A stretch of DNA of 64,000 nucleotides from Xylaria sp. FL1777 (taxonomy: Eukaryota > Ascomycota > Sordariomycetes > Xylariales > Xylariaceae): positions 496,001-560,000 of the forward strand of contig MU400506.1 of NCBI GenBank assembly GCA_022578965.1. The letters run 5' to 3'. The translations under genes were made by a program, and so were the position numbers. Shown piece by piece: positions 48,654 through 59,226 of this stretch (positions are counted from its first letter, which is position 1; each line of letters begins with the position of its first letter). The notes beneath the pieces were generated by a model. The model saw nothing but the letters and a program-made list of their open reading frames with translations, was not told the origin of the DNA and searched no databases.

Positions 48654-50046
48654 TCATATATTTCTATCGGTGAGCAGATCTACGCCAACTTCGCGAAGGG
48701 CATCTACAGCCCACTTTGGATAATCAGCTTTATCAGGATATATGTTGGCAAAAAACTGATGTAGAAACGCAGGGTATTCGTCTGCAATAACAGCATCGCG
48801 GGCTTCTTTCATAAGATTGAGTTGGTACCATACATTGTGTATGGAAAGGAGATGTGCCGCAACTGTTTCCTTTCCTACGTTGTGATGGACAAATGCGCGA
48901 GTGATGCCCAGCCCTCCTTCGCCCTTCTTACAGCAAGCGCAGCCACACCCTTCTTCTATTGGGCCAAAATCGCTCGCATATTCAGAATTCTTGAGCTTGA
49001 CGACACCGTGTTTCGTGATAGCGCTGCCGAACCGAGCGGTACGGGTAGGCCAGACACAGTCGAACATGTCGGCGCCTAGTGCGACACTTACAACCAGGTC
49101 TTCTGGATAGCCAATACCCATGACGTATCGAGGTTTCAACTCGGGAAGGAGTTCAGTACACGTCCTGACAACACGGCAGAAATCCGCCTTCGCTTCGCCG
49201 CCGCTCAGTCCGCCGATCGCTATCCCTGGTGTGTTCCTGGCGACCATCTCTTTGCAACATTCCTTTCGCATCTCCGTATCTAAACCACCTTGAATGATAC
49301 AGAATAGATTTTGCGTATCTGGATTCTTATGCGCGGCGATGCATCGGTCAAGCCATCTGACACTGCGTTCCATGGCTTCTCGCATGCGTTTATGATCCGG
49401 GGAAGTGGTGACGAGCACATCATCGAGCTGCATTATGATGTCGCTGCCAATGGTGTTTTGTAACGAAATAGAGTGCTCTGGTGTCAAGAGCATGGGTGTC
49501 CCATCGTGTGGGCTGAGAAACTTGACGCCCTCTTCTGTAATATTGGCAAGAGTTAAGAGACTGACCATCTGGAAACTTAAAAAAACAGAAGTTAGAATGG
49601 ATGAGGGATGCCTAGAGTACGGCTAGGAGGCCAGGACGTGAATAGGGGAGCTTACCCTCCGCTGTCTGTCAAAAGGTTATGATCCCATCCCTGGAGCTTG
49701 TGAGCACCACCGACGGCGGCAAGTATCTCTTGGCCGGGCTTAAGTCCGAGATGGTAGGTGTTGTTGAGACAGAGACGGCAGCCAGTCTCTTCCAACTGCA
49801 CTGGAGTGAGACCCTTTAGCGACGCCTGGGTCGCGACGGGCATGAATATAGGCAACTGCACAGGGCCATGTGGAAGAGTTAAGGTAGAAGCCCGGGCCCT
49901 GGTCGTCTAGCATAACCACCTGTTAGTATTGTTCAGACAGTAGAAACGCATTCATTGAAGCAATCTAGAGAGTCACCTACAGAACAGCGAGCAACAAGCT
50001 CAAAAGTAAGAGCCGCAGATGAGGCAGAGGCTATAGTGCTAGCCAT
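48654..50046 (-). CDS. QTRT1: queuine tRNA-ribosyltransferase, catalytic subunit
   Basis: Exons 50046-49981, 49906-49656 and 49575-48654 encode 412 residues. The enzyme exchanges guanine-34 of GUN-anticodon tRNAs for queuine, using an Asp nucleophile and a structural zinc. LLTDSGGFQ (general base D103), IIQGG (199-203), GIGYPEDL (259-266) and [14 protein letters not shown] (nucleophile D278) are present. The zinc ligands C316, C318, C321 and H347 keep the canonical spacing. Both intron joins restore conserved text (ARCSTTRARAS and DSGGFQMV). In eukaryotes this subunit works with a non-catalytic partner (QTRT2) at the mitochondrial outer surface and cytosol. The fungus must take up queuine from diet or bacteria. 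It is divergent from the 2EXR gene. Confidence 0.96.
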
Positions 50047-51417
50047 CCTCCTTAACATGTCAGCTTTCTAGCGCTAACATGAGATAACGTGAAGACTACG
50101 AGAGCTGTAGAAAATTAGTGAGGCGGTGATACCGCGCTTTTCAAATTTCCTATTCCAGCTCAAAAGGAAGGCCGATCTCTTTACAGTAACTACTCGCCAA
50201 GACCAGGTGAATTTGTGTTGGGCTGAAGGTCTGTTGCCAGCCCGCCACCTGTCGAAGACTGTCCGCCGGCCCGGTAGGTTGCATGACGAGACTAGAAGTT
50301 CACTTTAGGTAATTATAATACATGGGTACGCAGTGCCGGTACTAGCCTTATGTAAGTAAGTATGTACCTAGGCAGGTACCTACTAAGTTGCCTACATGTA
50401 CCATATGTAGGTAATTTATGCAGTTCTGCCTAGTGACAATATCAGATGATAATAAACAGGTTTTGCTTGCCTGGACTCTCGATTCTCTCACTTTACCTGG
50501 GCACAGAGCTTTGGCTGAGCCCCGTGTAGACGGCGCAGGGGCCAGACTAGGGACCTGGCTAGTGACTCGGCCGCCGACAATTTTTTTTGGTCACCACGAT
50601 TGTTAGTGACCGCGGGATTCTTCGGGCGTTCAAATCTTCCCCGGCTTAACGTATTATTGGTAACATGTCTCGGCTCCAAAAAAAGTCGTATGATTTTCTC
50701 TGCAAAACGAAAATGCTTCTTATTCTTTACTGGACCATCTCCACACCTTCGACAGACCTAGGCTTGACCTACGTTTTGCCTAAGGTCAGCAAATCCTTGT
50801 TAGCAAATAATCATAATCTCGTTAGAACAGTCAGCCACGCCTTGCCTCATGCCCAACAAGCAGGATTGGTATTTTTATTATTATAACCACAGCGTGTCCA
50901 GCGCCGCCCAGCAGATGTCGTCTCTGCGGGCATGTCGTAGTAACTCGCAACTTCGGCCTCAGTGACCTCGGTGCCCTCTCCGACCCTACCAGTAGGATCT
51001 CCCGCCCCAGCATTAGGCTATCGTCGTGGACGCCCCTGACATCATCCGTGTCTGTAGTGTGTATGCCCTCATTCCCGCGAAACCATGGAATATCCCGGCT
51101 GCCGCTTTGTGCCTAGCCTGATGGAGCGAGTTCCTAAGCTGGCTTGATGTCCTAATAAGGGATTCCCTCCACAGCGTTGCCAACGTGACAAACAATGACT
51201 GCAACCCTGTGTATCGCCCATAGACTCTCCTCAGACAAGGTCTCGTCAAGCTTTTTTCTGGAAGGAAGATGTGCCGGTATGGTAGCTGCCCAATTGTGCC
51301 ATACAGCCTTGGATTCCACTCTTATATACATGCATTTACCACCTCGGCTTGGTGAAGTCGCCTTCCGAGCAATACCAATCCTCTCTCCTCGTCATCATCA
51401 AGACTCTTCTGTCCACT
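50047..51417. promoter_or_regulatory. divergent intergenic region with AGGTACCT cluster and a TATA-like box
   Basis: 1.37 kb between the start codons of the TGT gene and the 2EXR gene. A cluster of TAAG/TAGGTA words including AGGTACCT sits at 50340-50415. TATATA at 51323-51328, about 90 nt before the 2EXR ATG, is a reasonable TATA box. No gene is seen inside. Confidence 0.5.
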
Positions 51418-52095
51418 ATGTCGTCTCTTACCCCATTCACATTATTTACTCTGTTACCTACCGAGCTGAGACTCCAGATCTGGAGGTCATCATGCCATCG
51501 ACGAGTTGTCGACCTATCTTATGACTCGGAAAAATGCTGCTGTACAACAACCGCATCTGTCCCTGCTGTTCTTCAGACCTGTCACGAATCCCGCTGCGAA
51601 GCCTTGCGATTATATAAAAAGTCGTTCGGCACCCCGTCTCATGAGCCAAACATATACTTCAACCGCGAGATTGACACGTTATACATTCCACGTCCGCCGT
51701 TTATGGGCTATGACGACGCGTCGAGGGCCTTCGCAGACTTGATTCGAGATACCGATTGCATTGTCCATCTTGCAATTGACTACGTCCCCCCTTCTATCAA
51801 GCGACCTTGGGAGACCTACAACAAATATGTTCTTATTCAAAGCCTTCCTTTTTTAAAGGAGGTTTTTCTGGTCGTCGGGATCATGGCCCAATCTGATGAC
51901 AGTCATGTGGGCGAACTAGGCTTGGCAGACCCTACGCGTGACAAGTCCAACTTGGATCGATTGCTGGAAGATGTGAAAACATCATTCTACTATGAGGTCG
52001 GGGGACATTTTGGGATGTTAGACAGGGATGCAATTATGGAGCCGCTGCACTTGCCTCCCTTGGTGTTGAAATCGAAAACATGGACACACCAATAG
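51418..52095 (+). CDS. 2EXR-domain protein
   Basis: An intronless ORF with 225 residues from ATG at 51418. The ORF is open further upstream, but only from a TTG. The N-terminal FTLFTLLPTELRLQIWRSS is the 2EXR signature (two E-x-R-like repeats), an F-box-like module found in large numbers in filamentous ascomycetes. It is followed by VLQTCHESRCEALRLYKKSF and NREIDTLYIPRP, both usual in this family. Function of 2EXR proteins is largely unknown. The resemblance to F-box proteins suggests protein interaction. The protein appears full length for the family. It stands alone, with no related neighbours. Confidence 0.88.
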   Translation: MSSLTPFTLFTLLPTELRLQIWRSSCHRRVVDLSYDSEKCCCTTTASVPAVLQTCHESRCEALRLYKKSFGTPSHEPNIYFNREIDTLYIPRPPFMGYDDASRAFADLIRDTDCIVHLAIDYVPPSIKRPWETYNKYVLIQSLPFLKEVFLVVGIMAQSDDSHVGELGLADPTRDKSNLDRLLEDVKTSFYYEVGGHFGMLDRDAIMEPLHLPPLVLKSKTWTHQ

Positions 52096-53110
52096 GCAAA
52101 CACCGTCGAATTGGCCCGATTTGCACTGCCTACGCACAGTCCCCGAGCTTCTGTGAGAGGCACCTTCAGACCTTTCTGAGCGGGTTCCAACCTCAAAAGA
52201 CTATTATCCCCTTGGAAGCACAATGCACACAACGATCAGCGACATAACTACCAGGGATATTCCCATGGACAGCCTTGGCTTTCCTGGTAGCTGTTGGTAT
52301 TTCGACTGCCTTTAACCCTATAAGAAAACAAGGCCCGCGGCGCGGATAACACATTTGCAACTGGACTTGAGTGGACGAATCGTTATTGCATGGGAATTAT
52401 ATATATACGCGTCATTGTGTGCCATAGGAAAGCGAGTCGAAACACCACTAGTCTCAATGTACTCTGTGGAGTCTGTTACAAGACAGCTCATTGTTTAATA
52501 TTGTTGTTAGTTTAATATCACGAAGCCTACTATAGATAGAATCATATGAAATAATTATACATAATAGACGAATATCTAAACGTTGAGCGCGTGCCAATAA
52601 AGCTTCCCGGGAAGGAAAAACAGTAACTGACTGTCTACTTGGCAACGTGAAAGCAGTACTTAAGTGGTGAGTATTGAGTTAACCAAATTCATCTTCGAAC
52701 TGATTCTATCCTTATACGTTACTTACTAGGAATTATCAGGACAGAATAGCTACTTGTTGCCTACATCACTATCAAATCTGCCCATAATGAATGTCTCACA
52801 GAAATAAAGACAGAACATAGAAAAGTGAACTCTGGTGCCTGGCTTTCATAGACCAACCTCCCATTGGATCTTTGCATCATGAAAGCTGACTATGAAATCC
52901 CTCTTGTTGATAAAACAAAGGTTCACCAAGACAGATTCATCTCAGGAAATAGAGATGCATGCTTGTCTTACGAGAGCTTTGAAATTCATTTGACGGCTTA
53001 CAGATACCGCAATTTCTATTATGTAGATGCCAATATATATAGGGAAGTATATTCCAGTTAGATGGCCACCAGGTAGGCGGCATTCCGGGGATACAGAAAC
53101 TGATTTTACG
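52096..53110. other. intergenic, no gene seen
   Basis: AT-rich spacer. The downstream ORF is open from an ATG at 53027, but the ATG at 53111 is a more likely start, so 53027-53110 is assigned to the leader. Confidence 0.5.
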
Positions 53111-54570
53111 ATGTATAGTCCTCGTAACAACACTGATAGCATTCGAACTACTTCGCCTAGTCCAGGAGAGCCCCCAAAGCATCATGATTCTGAGCGAGCC
53201 CACCGAGGCCCACGCCAGTATCATCGCAATCATGGTAAAATTCCCCGGCATCGTCGTAACTACAGGCCCCCAGGCCGCCAGAAAGAAAAGAGTCACAACG
53301 GTAAATACTCATCTAGTGCGCCCAAATACCCCTGGCATTCGACCAAGGCCCTCGAGTTGGGTTTACATCCACGACCATTCGAAGAACTGCACGCCGAGCG
53401 AGTATACCTCCTGACTACGCTGCAATCGCATGATCGCCAAGCGCTGGAGCTATTTCGTCGACTCCCTGTCCTGGACGAGTATATTGACCGACATCATCGC
53501 CATCACCAACACCAACACCAACAACACAATCAATATCAAAACGCACACCCTAGAGTGAAAGTGAAAATCGATGGTGTCCCGGTAAACGAAGTGAACAGCC
53601 AAGAAAGAAAACAAGAAGCTGAGAAGGAGGAAGAGAGACTTCGAGATGCTCGTCGTCAGCGTGTCTGGCTTCGCCGACAGATCGAGGATACCGTCGATGT
53701 GGAGCGGGATCTCCTCACGCGCCTTAGCGAGTTGCATGTCGAGATCCAATGCCGGGAACGTTGGTGCCAGGTCGGGCAGGAGCGGGCCGAGATGCTGCAT
53801 GACTTTGAACGTGGCGGCGATCGAAGTGGATTCGCAGACACTCCATACCAACAGCCATTGCATTCGTACCAATACCCAAATCAGGATTCGCTACTGCACC
53901 CAAATACGTACTCGTACCAACCTAGTTTAGATATCGCTACTGGATATCCACTGTCACCTCGACATCCCGGTAGCTCTGCCATCACCTTAGATCATGACTT
54001 CGGTGGCCAGGCATGTAATGGTGAGTCCCCTCCGCTTGCGGCTGAATACCGTGGATCGTTGGAGGTGCATGGAACCTGCGATGAGAGCATATCGCATCCT
54101 GCGTCATCCCAAGCTGGTAGAGGTGAGCAGGCCTAGCCGTTAACATTGCACCCTATGAAATGTATACTAACCGGGGCGCGGCGAGGACTTAGACCGTATG
54201 TGGGAAGTAGATAGGGGGCGGATGAGTGAGAATATGGGAGGCCGCGTTTGGAGAGATGGAACATTGGTATCCGAAGATAAGACGGCCATGAGACGGTGGA
54301 GTTTCCCTTCGGTGCACTACGAGGTAAGAAGTCTTGGAACCGTACCCTTCTTATTCTGGTTGTCTTTGGGGTACGACAGCTTCTGTACAGGCTATGGTCA
54401 CGATTTGAGAGTTTTCCTTGTGTCTGAAACACGAGCGTCTAACGTTCAAGATGATGATTACTAACACCTGATATTTGTAGTGGGCGGAGACGAGTACGAA
54501 GAGCGGTGAGGCTCACAAATCGATGGGCTATTGTGTCCATGACGGACGACTAAATATCTCCACAAGATGA
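53111..54570 (+). CDS. uncharacterised His/Arg-rich coiled-coil protein, 3 exons
   Basis: Exons 53111-54122, 54193-54323 and 54481-54570 encode about 410 residues. Both introns have clear donors (GTGAGC, GTAAGA), TACTAAC branch sites and TAG acceptors. Without splicing the frame would stop at 54136. The N-terminus is Arg/Ser/Pro-rich. Around residue 90 is HPRPFEELHAERVYLLTTLQ. A His/Gln-rich run (RHHRHHQHQHQQH) near 125-140 could bind metal or simply be low complexity. Residues about 165-245 are a long charged coiled coil (SQERKQEAEKEEERLRDARR...). The C-terminal part is Tyr/Pro/Gly-rich. I recognise no family. The start could also be ATG 53027, adding 28 residues. Confidence 0.7.
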
Positions 54571-54713
54571 CTGAAGTAGGCTCGGCGGGGAAGGCTCCAT
54601 GACAGAACTTTCATTATATGTGAACCCTATTGATGTCTAGCATTTTACCACTCGATGATTTCATTATATTTCGGTCGCATCGAGATCAAAATTGTGATTT
54701 GTCACAGAGAATA

Positions 54714-55660
54714 TCAGGCGAATTCGCCAAATTTGCCATCATCAAAGCCTAAATTTGCTGCAGACAGCCGCTTGGCTCTTGAGTTCGTCGAGGGCACTGG
54801 TGGCGGTGGAAGTATACCTCCTCCTTTAGACGTCGTGGCAGATGGAGGTGGAGGCAGCGAGAAGGATGCAGGACTCGTGCCAGAGGCCTCTTCGTCAGCC
54901 TGTAGTCTGCGTCTGCCAAATCTCGCAGGGAGATTGACTGTAATCGTCTCTCCCTCCTTTAGACTAAGGTCACGCTTCTCGACACTATCTTTTCTCTCCA
55001 CTGCAGGTTTCTTGCCCTGTGGACTGCCATGCGCCCACTCCAGCGTCTTCTGGGCTTCCTGTAGGGACACGCCGAAGTCGAACGCATCACTTCTCTCTTC
55101 GAAACCGATGCCTAGGGTCGCCTTCCTGCCTGCGCCATCCTGGACGCGTAGAGCGAAGAACCGCGAGCTATCAGAGGCGGGCTCGACGACTGCTGCTGCC
55201 GTGTAAGGGGCTGCGGCAAACAATTGGCCGTTGCGCTGGTCTTCCAGAACGATGTCCGCCTTTACCTTCTCCTCACCAGAGACCAGGGTGATGGCTGTCT
55301 CGAGTACTCGGAGCCGCGCAGTGAAAATCTGGCGCTTGTTCCCATCGGCGGTCCACTACGCGCATTGAGTTAGTGATCACTGCCTGCCTGATCTTCTCCG
55401 GTCGTAGACACTCGTCGAGCCTTTATGGGACGGCAAAAAGCTACCTCAAGCAACAGTAGCACCGGACGAGTTGGACTGCAGCAACGCGACGATGCAACCA
55501 GAATTTACACCGGATAGGTACTCACCGCTGCCGCGACATGGCCCTTGCCCGGCGTCATGGGTGGGATGTTGTAGACATACACAGTCCCGACGATGAATAA
55601 CACTCGCTGAATAGCGTCCGGCGGCAAAGGCTGGCCCGTGGCTGGGTCAATTGACTCCAT
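54714..55660 (-). CDS. NECAP: NECAP-like endocytosis protein (DUF1681)
   Basis: Exons 55660-55526 and 55355-54714 encode 258 residues. The first 170 residues form the NECAP PH-like domain. IQRVLFIVGTVYVYNIPP at 17-34 is followed across the intron by AAAWTADGNKRQIFTARLRV, then VLEDQRNGQLFAAAPY, a Ser-rich FFALRVQDG and the strongly conserved GIGFEERSDAFDFGVSLQEA. The C-terminus is Pro-rich with an acidic end (NLGFDDGKFGEFA). NECAPs bind the AP-2 adaptor and tune clathrin coat assembly at the plasma membrane. The intron is 170 nt. The gene converges on the coiled-coil protein gene, leaving 143 nt between the stops, and is divergent from MRP51. Confidence 0.93.
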
Positions 55661-56249
55661 CTTGTCTGTTGTCGTCTGTTGTCTGGAGTGACCAGAAGAG
55701 TTGTGGAGTCAGGTGTGCACAAGGAACTGGAACGGAGAACAGAGAACAGAAAGAATTAGGAGGCTGGGATATTCGTTGAAGAAGGCGAGATAAAGACTAC
55801 GGTTTGGAAAGCTCAGCCTACAGGTCGACGGCCATCGTTTCCCATTCACACCACAATACACGCAGAATGTCACTTAGTGCTGCCATAGGACCAGGCAGTG
55901 TGTAGCATAGTCGGCAGTCCATTGGAGGGCGGCTCCCTTTTGGTAGGCTCCCTCAGTGGCCTTTGGTGGACTCTCCCAGCTGGACTGCCGTTTCCTACCT
56001 TAAAAGGCAACACCTACATTAAGCCATGCATGTGTCCTTACTACGTTAGGTAAACCTTGGTACAGCGCATTATAGTGGGCCTGTGGCGGTACTGCTCTAG
56101 GGCACCCCCTGTTGTGGCTTGACGGCCTACCTAATGGAAGAGTCGCGCGGCTCCATCCAAAATTATCTCTATCAAGCTCTCTCTTTTGAGCAGCCGGCTT
56201 CAAATTCAAGCTCGCGCTTGAACATCTGCTTCCGGCCCCAACTTCCACA
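55661..56249. promoter_or_regulatory. divergent promoter region NECAP / MRP51
   Basis: 589 bp between two start codons, no coding feature. Contains repeated TTGG/GGCTCCC words at 55920-55960. Confidence 0.5.
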
Positions 56250-57662
56250 ATGATGGCTTCGACAGTGTCTCCTGGGGCCGCGCTCCTTAGATCGTCTCGT
56301 ATGTTTTCAATACCGAACCCGATACCCGTTGCGCCTGGCAATTATTCTGCAGCAACAAAACATCAATCTGAGACCGCGACAATTGCGTACCCAACGCACT
56401 TGACCATCACGACACCGTCGACTTCTCGAATCAATGGTGATTGGGGATTTAAGAGGCCGTTGCCTTTAAAGACAACCACAAAACAGACATTGCCTCTCGT
56501 GCGCATACGACAGATGGACTCGACCGAACACATCACCGACTTCCAGTCTGCGTCGGACCATGCGATGACTCTTATGAAATTCCAAGAATTGAACATGTCT
56601 ATTTCCGTACCACCAGAGAATGCATTTGATAGAGGTGGCCCTACCTCTCACATGAAATCAGTCTTCGAGGAGGACGGAGATGTCACAGCGATAGAGCCGG
56701 AGCAGGCACAGGCTATTGAGAATAAGCGATGGAAGTTCAAGGGTCCTTGGCTGGCCGGTATGACCGACGGCCAATTTAATAAGTGGCTTGAAAAGAATGT
56801 GCGGCCGAGACGAACCGAGTTTCACGCCTTTCTAAAAAATATATATGCCGAGGAGCGCACGAAGGAACAAAGCAGAAATGCTATACAAGATCAACTGCCT
56901 GTACCACCACCACTCAAGGCCGATGACGTTACGGAGCTCCAATTTATTGATTATTTGAGGGACATTCGCCAAGATCGTTTACTCTTGTTCCGACATGTCA
57001 GCCGGTTCCTCGATCTCGCACCTCTCGATAGGGAGGCGCAGTACATCGGTGGAATGAAACTCAATCGACCTCAAGACTTTGATAGAAAGAACCCGTATAG
57101 CACGAATGGGCCACCAATCACACATCCTTCTGCTGGCCTATCGTACTTGCGAACGTCCAATTTCATTGACAACCATCCCATTTATGGGCCTCAAAAGTAC
57201 CATCCCGTGGTTAAGGCCAGGGTTCTAAAGCCTACGAATGTTGGTATGGGTATTCATGATCCGGTCATTGGTGTTGCAGGTTTTATAGCCAACCACCCCG
57301 TCGACCAAAGAATCTTTGGTGGTCGCGCAACCTCGTCTTCGTCTCCAAGAGGAAAGGTACTCTCACAATTGGACTTAGAGATTGATGGTGGCGGAAAGCT
57401 CTACTTCAATCTCGATTCGGTCACTGTTGATTCTAGTGGAAAAGTTCGCATCAACATCTCGGATCCCCCGAACCTAAATTGCGAATTGGTGGCAAAGGAA
57501 CTGGTAGGAGAAGACGATGTGAAGTCCGGCTTATACAATGATGCAATACAAGGTGGCTCTACGATAGAAGCACTTCGCAACTCAATACCTCAGCGTCAAC
57601 CGAGACAAAATCATATTTTAGGAAGTAGGCAGAGCTATGGCTTTGGCCAAGAAAATGAGTAG
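56250..57662 (+). CDS. MRP51: mitochondrial ribosomal small-subunit protein Mrp51 (bS1m)
   Basis: A single exon of 470 residues from tandem ATGs at 56250 and 56253. The N-terminal 25 residues are hydroxylated and basic, fitting import into mitochondria. INGDWGFKRPLPLK (60-73) and ITDFQSASDHAMTLMKFQEL (94-113) are hallmark Mrp51 segments, as is the C-terminal ILSTN-like PPITHPSAGLSYLRT region. Mrp51 is a fungal component of the 37S mitoribosomal subunit linked to initiation on mitochondrial mRNAs. Length fits the Pezizomycotina members. The nearest downstream gene on the same strand is RPS17, a cytosolic ribosomal protein, but 480 bp separate them. Confidence 0.92.
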   Translation: MMASTVSPGAALLRSSRMFSIPNPIPVAPGNYSAATKHQSETATIAYPTHLTITTPSTSRINGDWGFKRPLPLKTTTKQTLPLVRIRQMDSTEHITDFQSASDHAMTLMKFQELNMSISVPPENAFDRGGPTSHMKSVFEEDGDVTAIEPEQAQAIENKRWKFKGPWLAGMTDGQFNKWLEKNVRPRRTEFHAFLKNIYAEERTKEQSRNAIQDQLPVPPPLKADDVTELQFIDYLRDIRQDRLLLFRHVSRFLDLAPLDREAQYIGGMKLNRPQDFDRKNPYSTNGPPITHPSAGLSYLRTSNFIDNHPIYGPQKYHPVVKARVLKPTNVGMGIHDPVIGVAGFIANHPVDQRIFGGRATSSSSPRGKVLSQLDLEIDGGGKLYFNLDSVTVDSSGKVRINISDPPNLNCELVAKELVGEDDVKSGLYNDAIQGGSTIEALRNSIPQRQPRQNHILGSRQSYGFGQENE

Positions 57663-58143
57663 AGGTACAGATTCTCGCACGAGTACATTCTGTCTCTCAA
57701 GATATATCGAAGGGTCGATGTGCTTTAACCTCGGAATTATCTGTATTATTGAACATGTAGCAAAATAAATTAAAGTAAAGGCTGCGACCTCTCCGTGTTT
57801 AAGTGAATTATTGCGGCATTTGATTAGTTCTATTAGTTGTAGATACCTAGATGTTGAGAGTACTATTGATACCTATCACAAGACAAGCTCATACAATTGC
57901 ACGCCAAGACTTGCCAAGTGCCATCAGTTGGATCGTGGTACCTAGGTACTTACATTATTAGAGCTGCCCTAGGGCCCCGCAATAAAATTTACCGAAGATC
58001 TCCCCACACAAAGGTACTCGATGTCTAACTCCCATAATTCTTCTTGTAGAATATCCTCCCCGTCCCGAACCTGTGCAGTCTCATCACCACAACGTCGTCG
58101 GCCACCCTATTAACCGCCAAACCACCAGCAGAAAACCGCCAAT
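57663..58143 (+). promoter_or_regulatory. RPS17 upstream region with GCCCTAGGGC palindrome
   Basis: Between MRP51 and RPS17. AGGTACT/ACCTAGG words occur at 57935-57955. The palindrome GCCCTAGGGC is at 57966-57975, about 170 nt before the RPS17 ATG. CCCTA-containing boxes are known in ribosomal-protein gene promoters of several fungi (telobox-like, Tbf1-type sites), so this is a candidate control element. The assignment is inferential. Confidence 0.35.
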
Positions 58144-58767
58144 ATGGGTCGCGTTCGCACGAAGACGGTCAAGAAGTCCGCTAAAGGAATAATCGAAAGA
58201 TTTTACGTGAGACTTTATACTCGGCCTGTTGCTTAGGTCAAGTCTTAATAGTTAACTGACATTGTTGCAGCCTCGGTTGACCCTTGACTTCGATACCAAC
58301 AAGAGAGTTTGCGACGAGATCGCCATCATCTCATCGCGTAGACTACGAAACAAAATTGCTGGCTATGTCACCCATTTGTACGTTTCTCGTGTATGAGCTT
58401 TTATAGAGGCGGCTACTAATTACCATCGCTACTCGCAGGATGAAGCGTATTCAGCGTGGCCCTGTCCGTGGTATCTCTTTCAAGCTGCAAGAAGAGGAGA
58501 GAGAACGTAAGGATCAGTACGTTCCCGAGGTTTCGGCTCTCGACTTCACCCAGAACACCGAGAGCGGCCAGCTCGATATCGACGGCGAGACCAAAGACCT
58601 ACTCAAGCATCTTGGCGTATGTATCTGACCTCACCTCTTCGCACTGAACTGCCTTTTAACAATTCCCTCCTTTCTAGTTCGATACCATTCCCGTCAACGT
58701 TGTGCCCGTTGTTCAGCAGCAGACCGCCGAGCGACCCCGCCGATTCGGCGACCGTGCCCCTCGATAA
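58144..58767 (+). CDS. RPS17: 40S ribosomal protein S17 (eS17)
   Basis: Exons 58144-58206, 58271-58377, 58439-58616 and 58678-58767 encode 145 residues. The start [21 protein letters not shown], the [24 protein letters not shown] segment (here AIISS) and [20 protein letters not shown] are diagnostic of eS17, a component of the small-subunit head needed for 18S processing. The C-terminus is the usual fungal form, [11 protein letters not shown]. Three short introns (64, 61 and 61 nt) have good donors (GTGAGA, GTACGT, GTATGT) and CAG/TAG acceptors. All joins preserve frame. Highly expressed and constitutive in other fungi. Identification is certain. Confidence 0.98.
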
Positions 58768-59226
58768 ATGTACATTGCGGAAATGGAAGGTTAAGGGGTT
58801 TCGGGAGATTCACATTTGGGCTCATCATGGCTGCACGGCGTCTAAATGGATGATAGTACCTCAGGTACGCATTAGGTCTACAAAAAAACAAACGATTTCT
58901 GAACAATGGTGTCCCTGATTCTTCAGCTTCACGCTGGGTGATGATGGTTGATTGCCAAGTCTCGTTCCGTACGTAGCAGCGTGACAATGGTGTTTGCATG
59001 AGCCACAGCGTTATTACACATGATCTCACTCAACTACCCTTTGGCCGACATCTTCAGAAATCCACAGGCAAACTTCAACGGACATATCGATACCGAATGC
59101 TGCCATGGGGACTGACGAATGATTCTGTATGAGCTAACGAATTTATCTTGCTCTCTAGGGGTATCTCTATCTAATGAAAAGCCTAAACGCCTCGTGATGC
59201 CTAGCAAATTTGACACCCCCAGGAGG
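58768..59226. other. 3' flank of convergent RPS17 and RTR1
   Basis: 459 bp between convergent stop codons, no coding feature seen. Confidence 0.6.
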
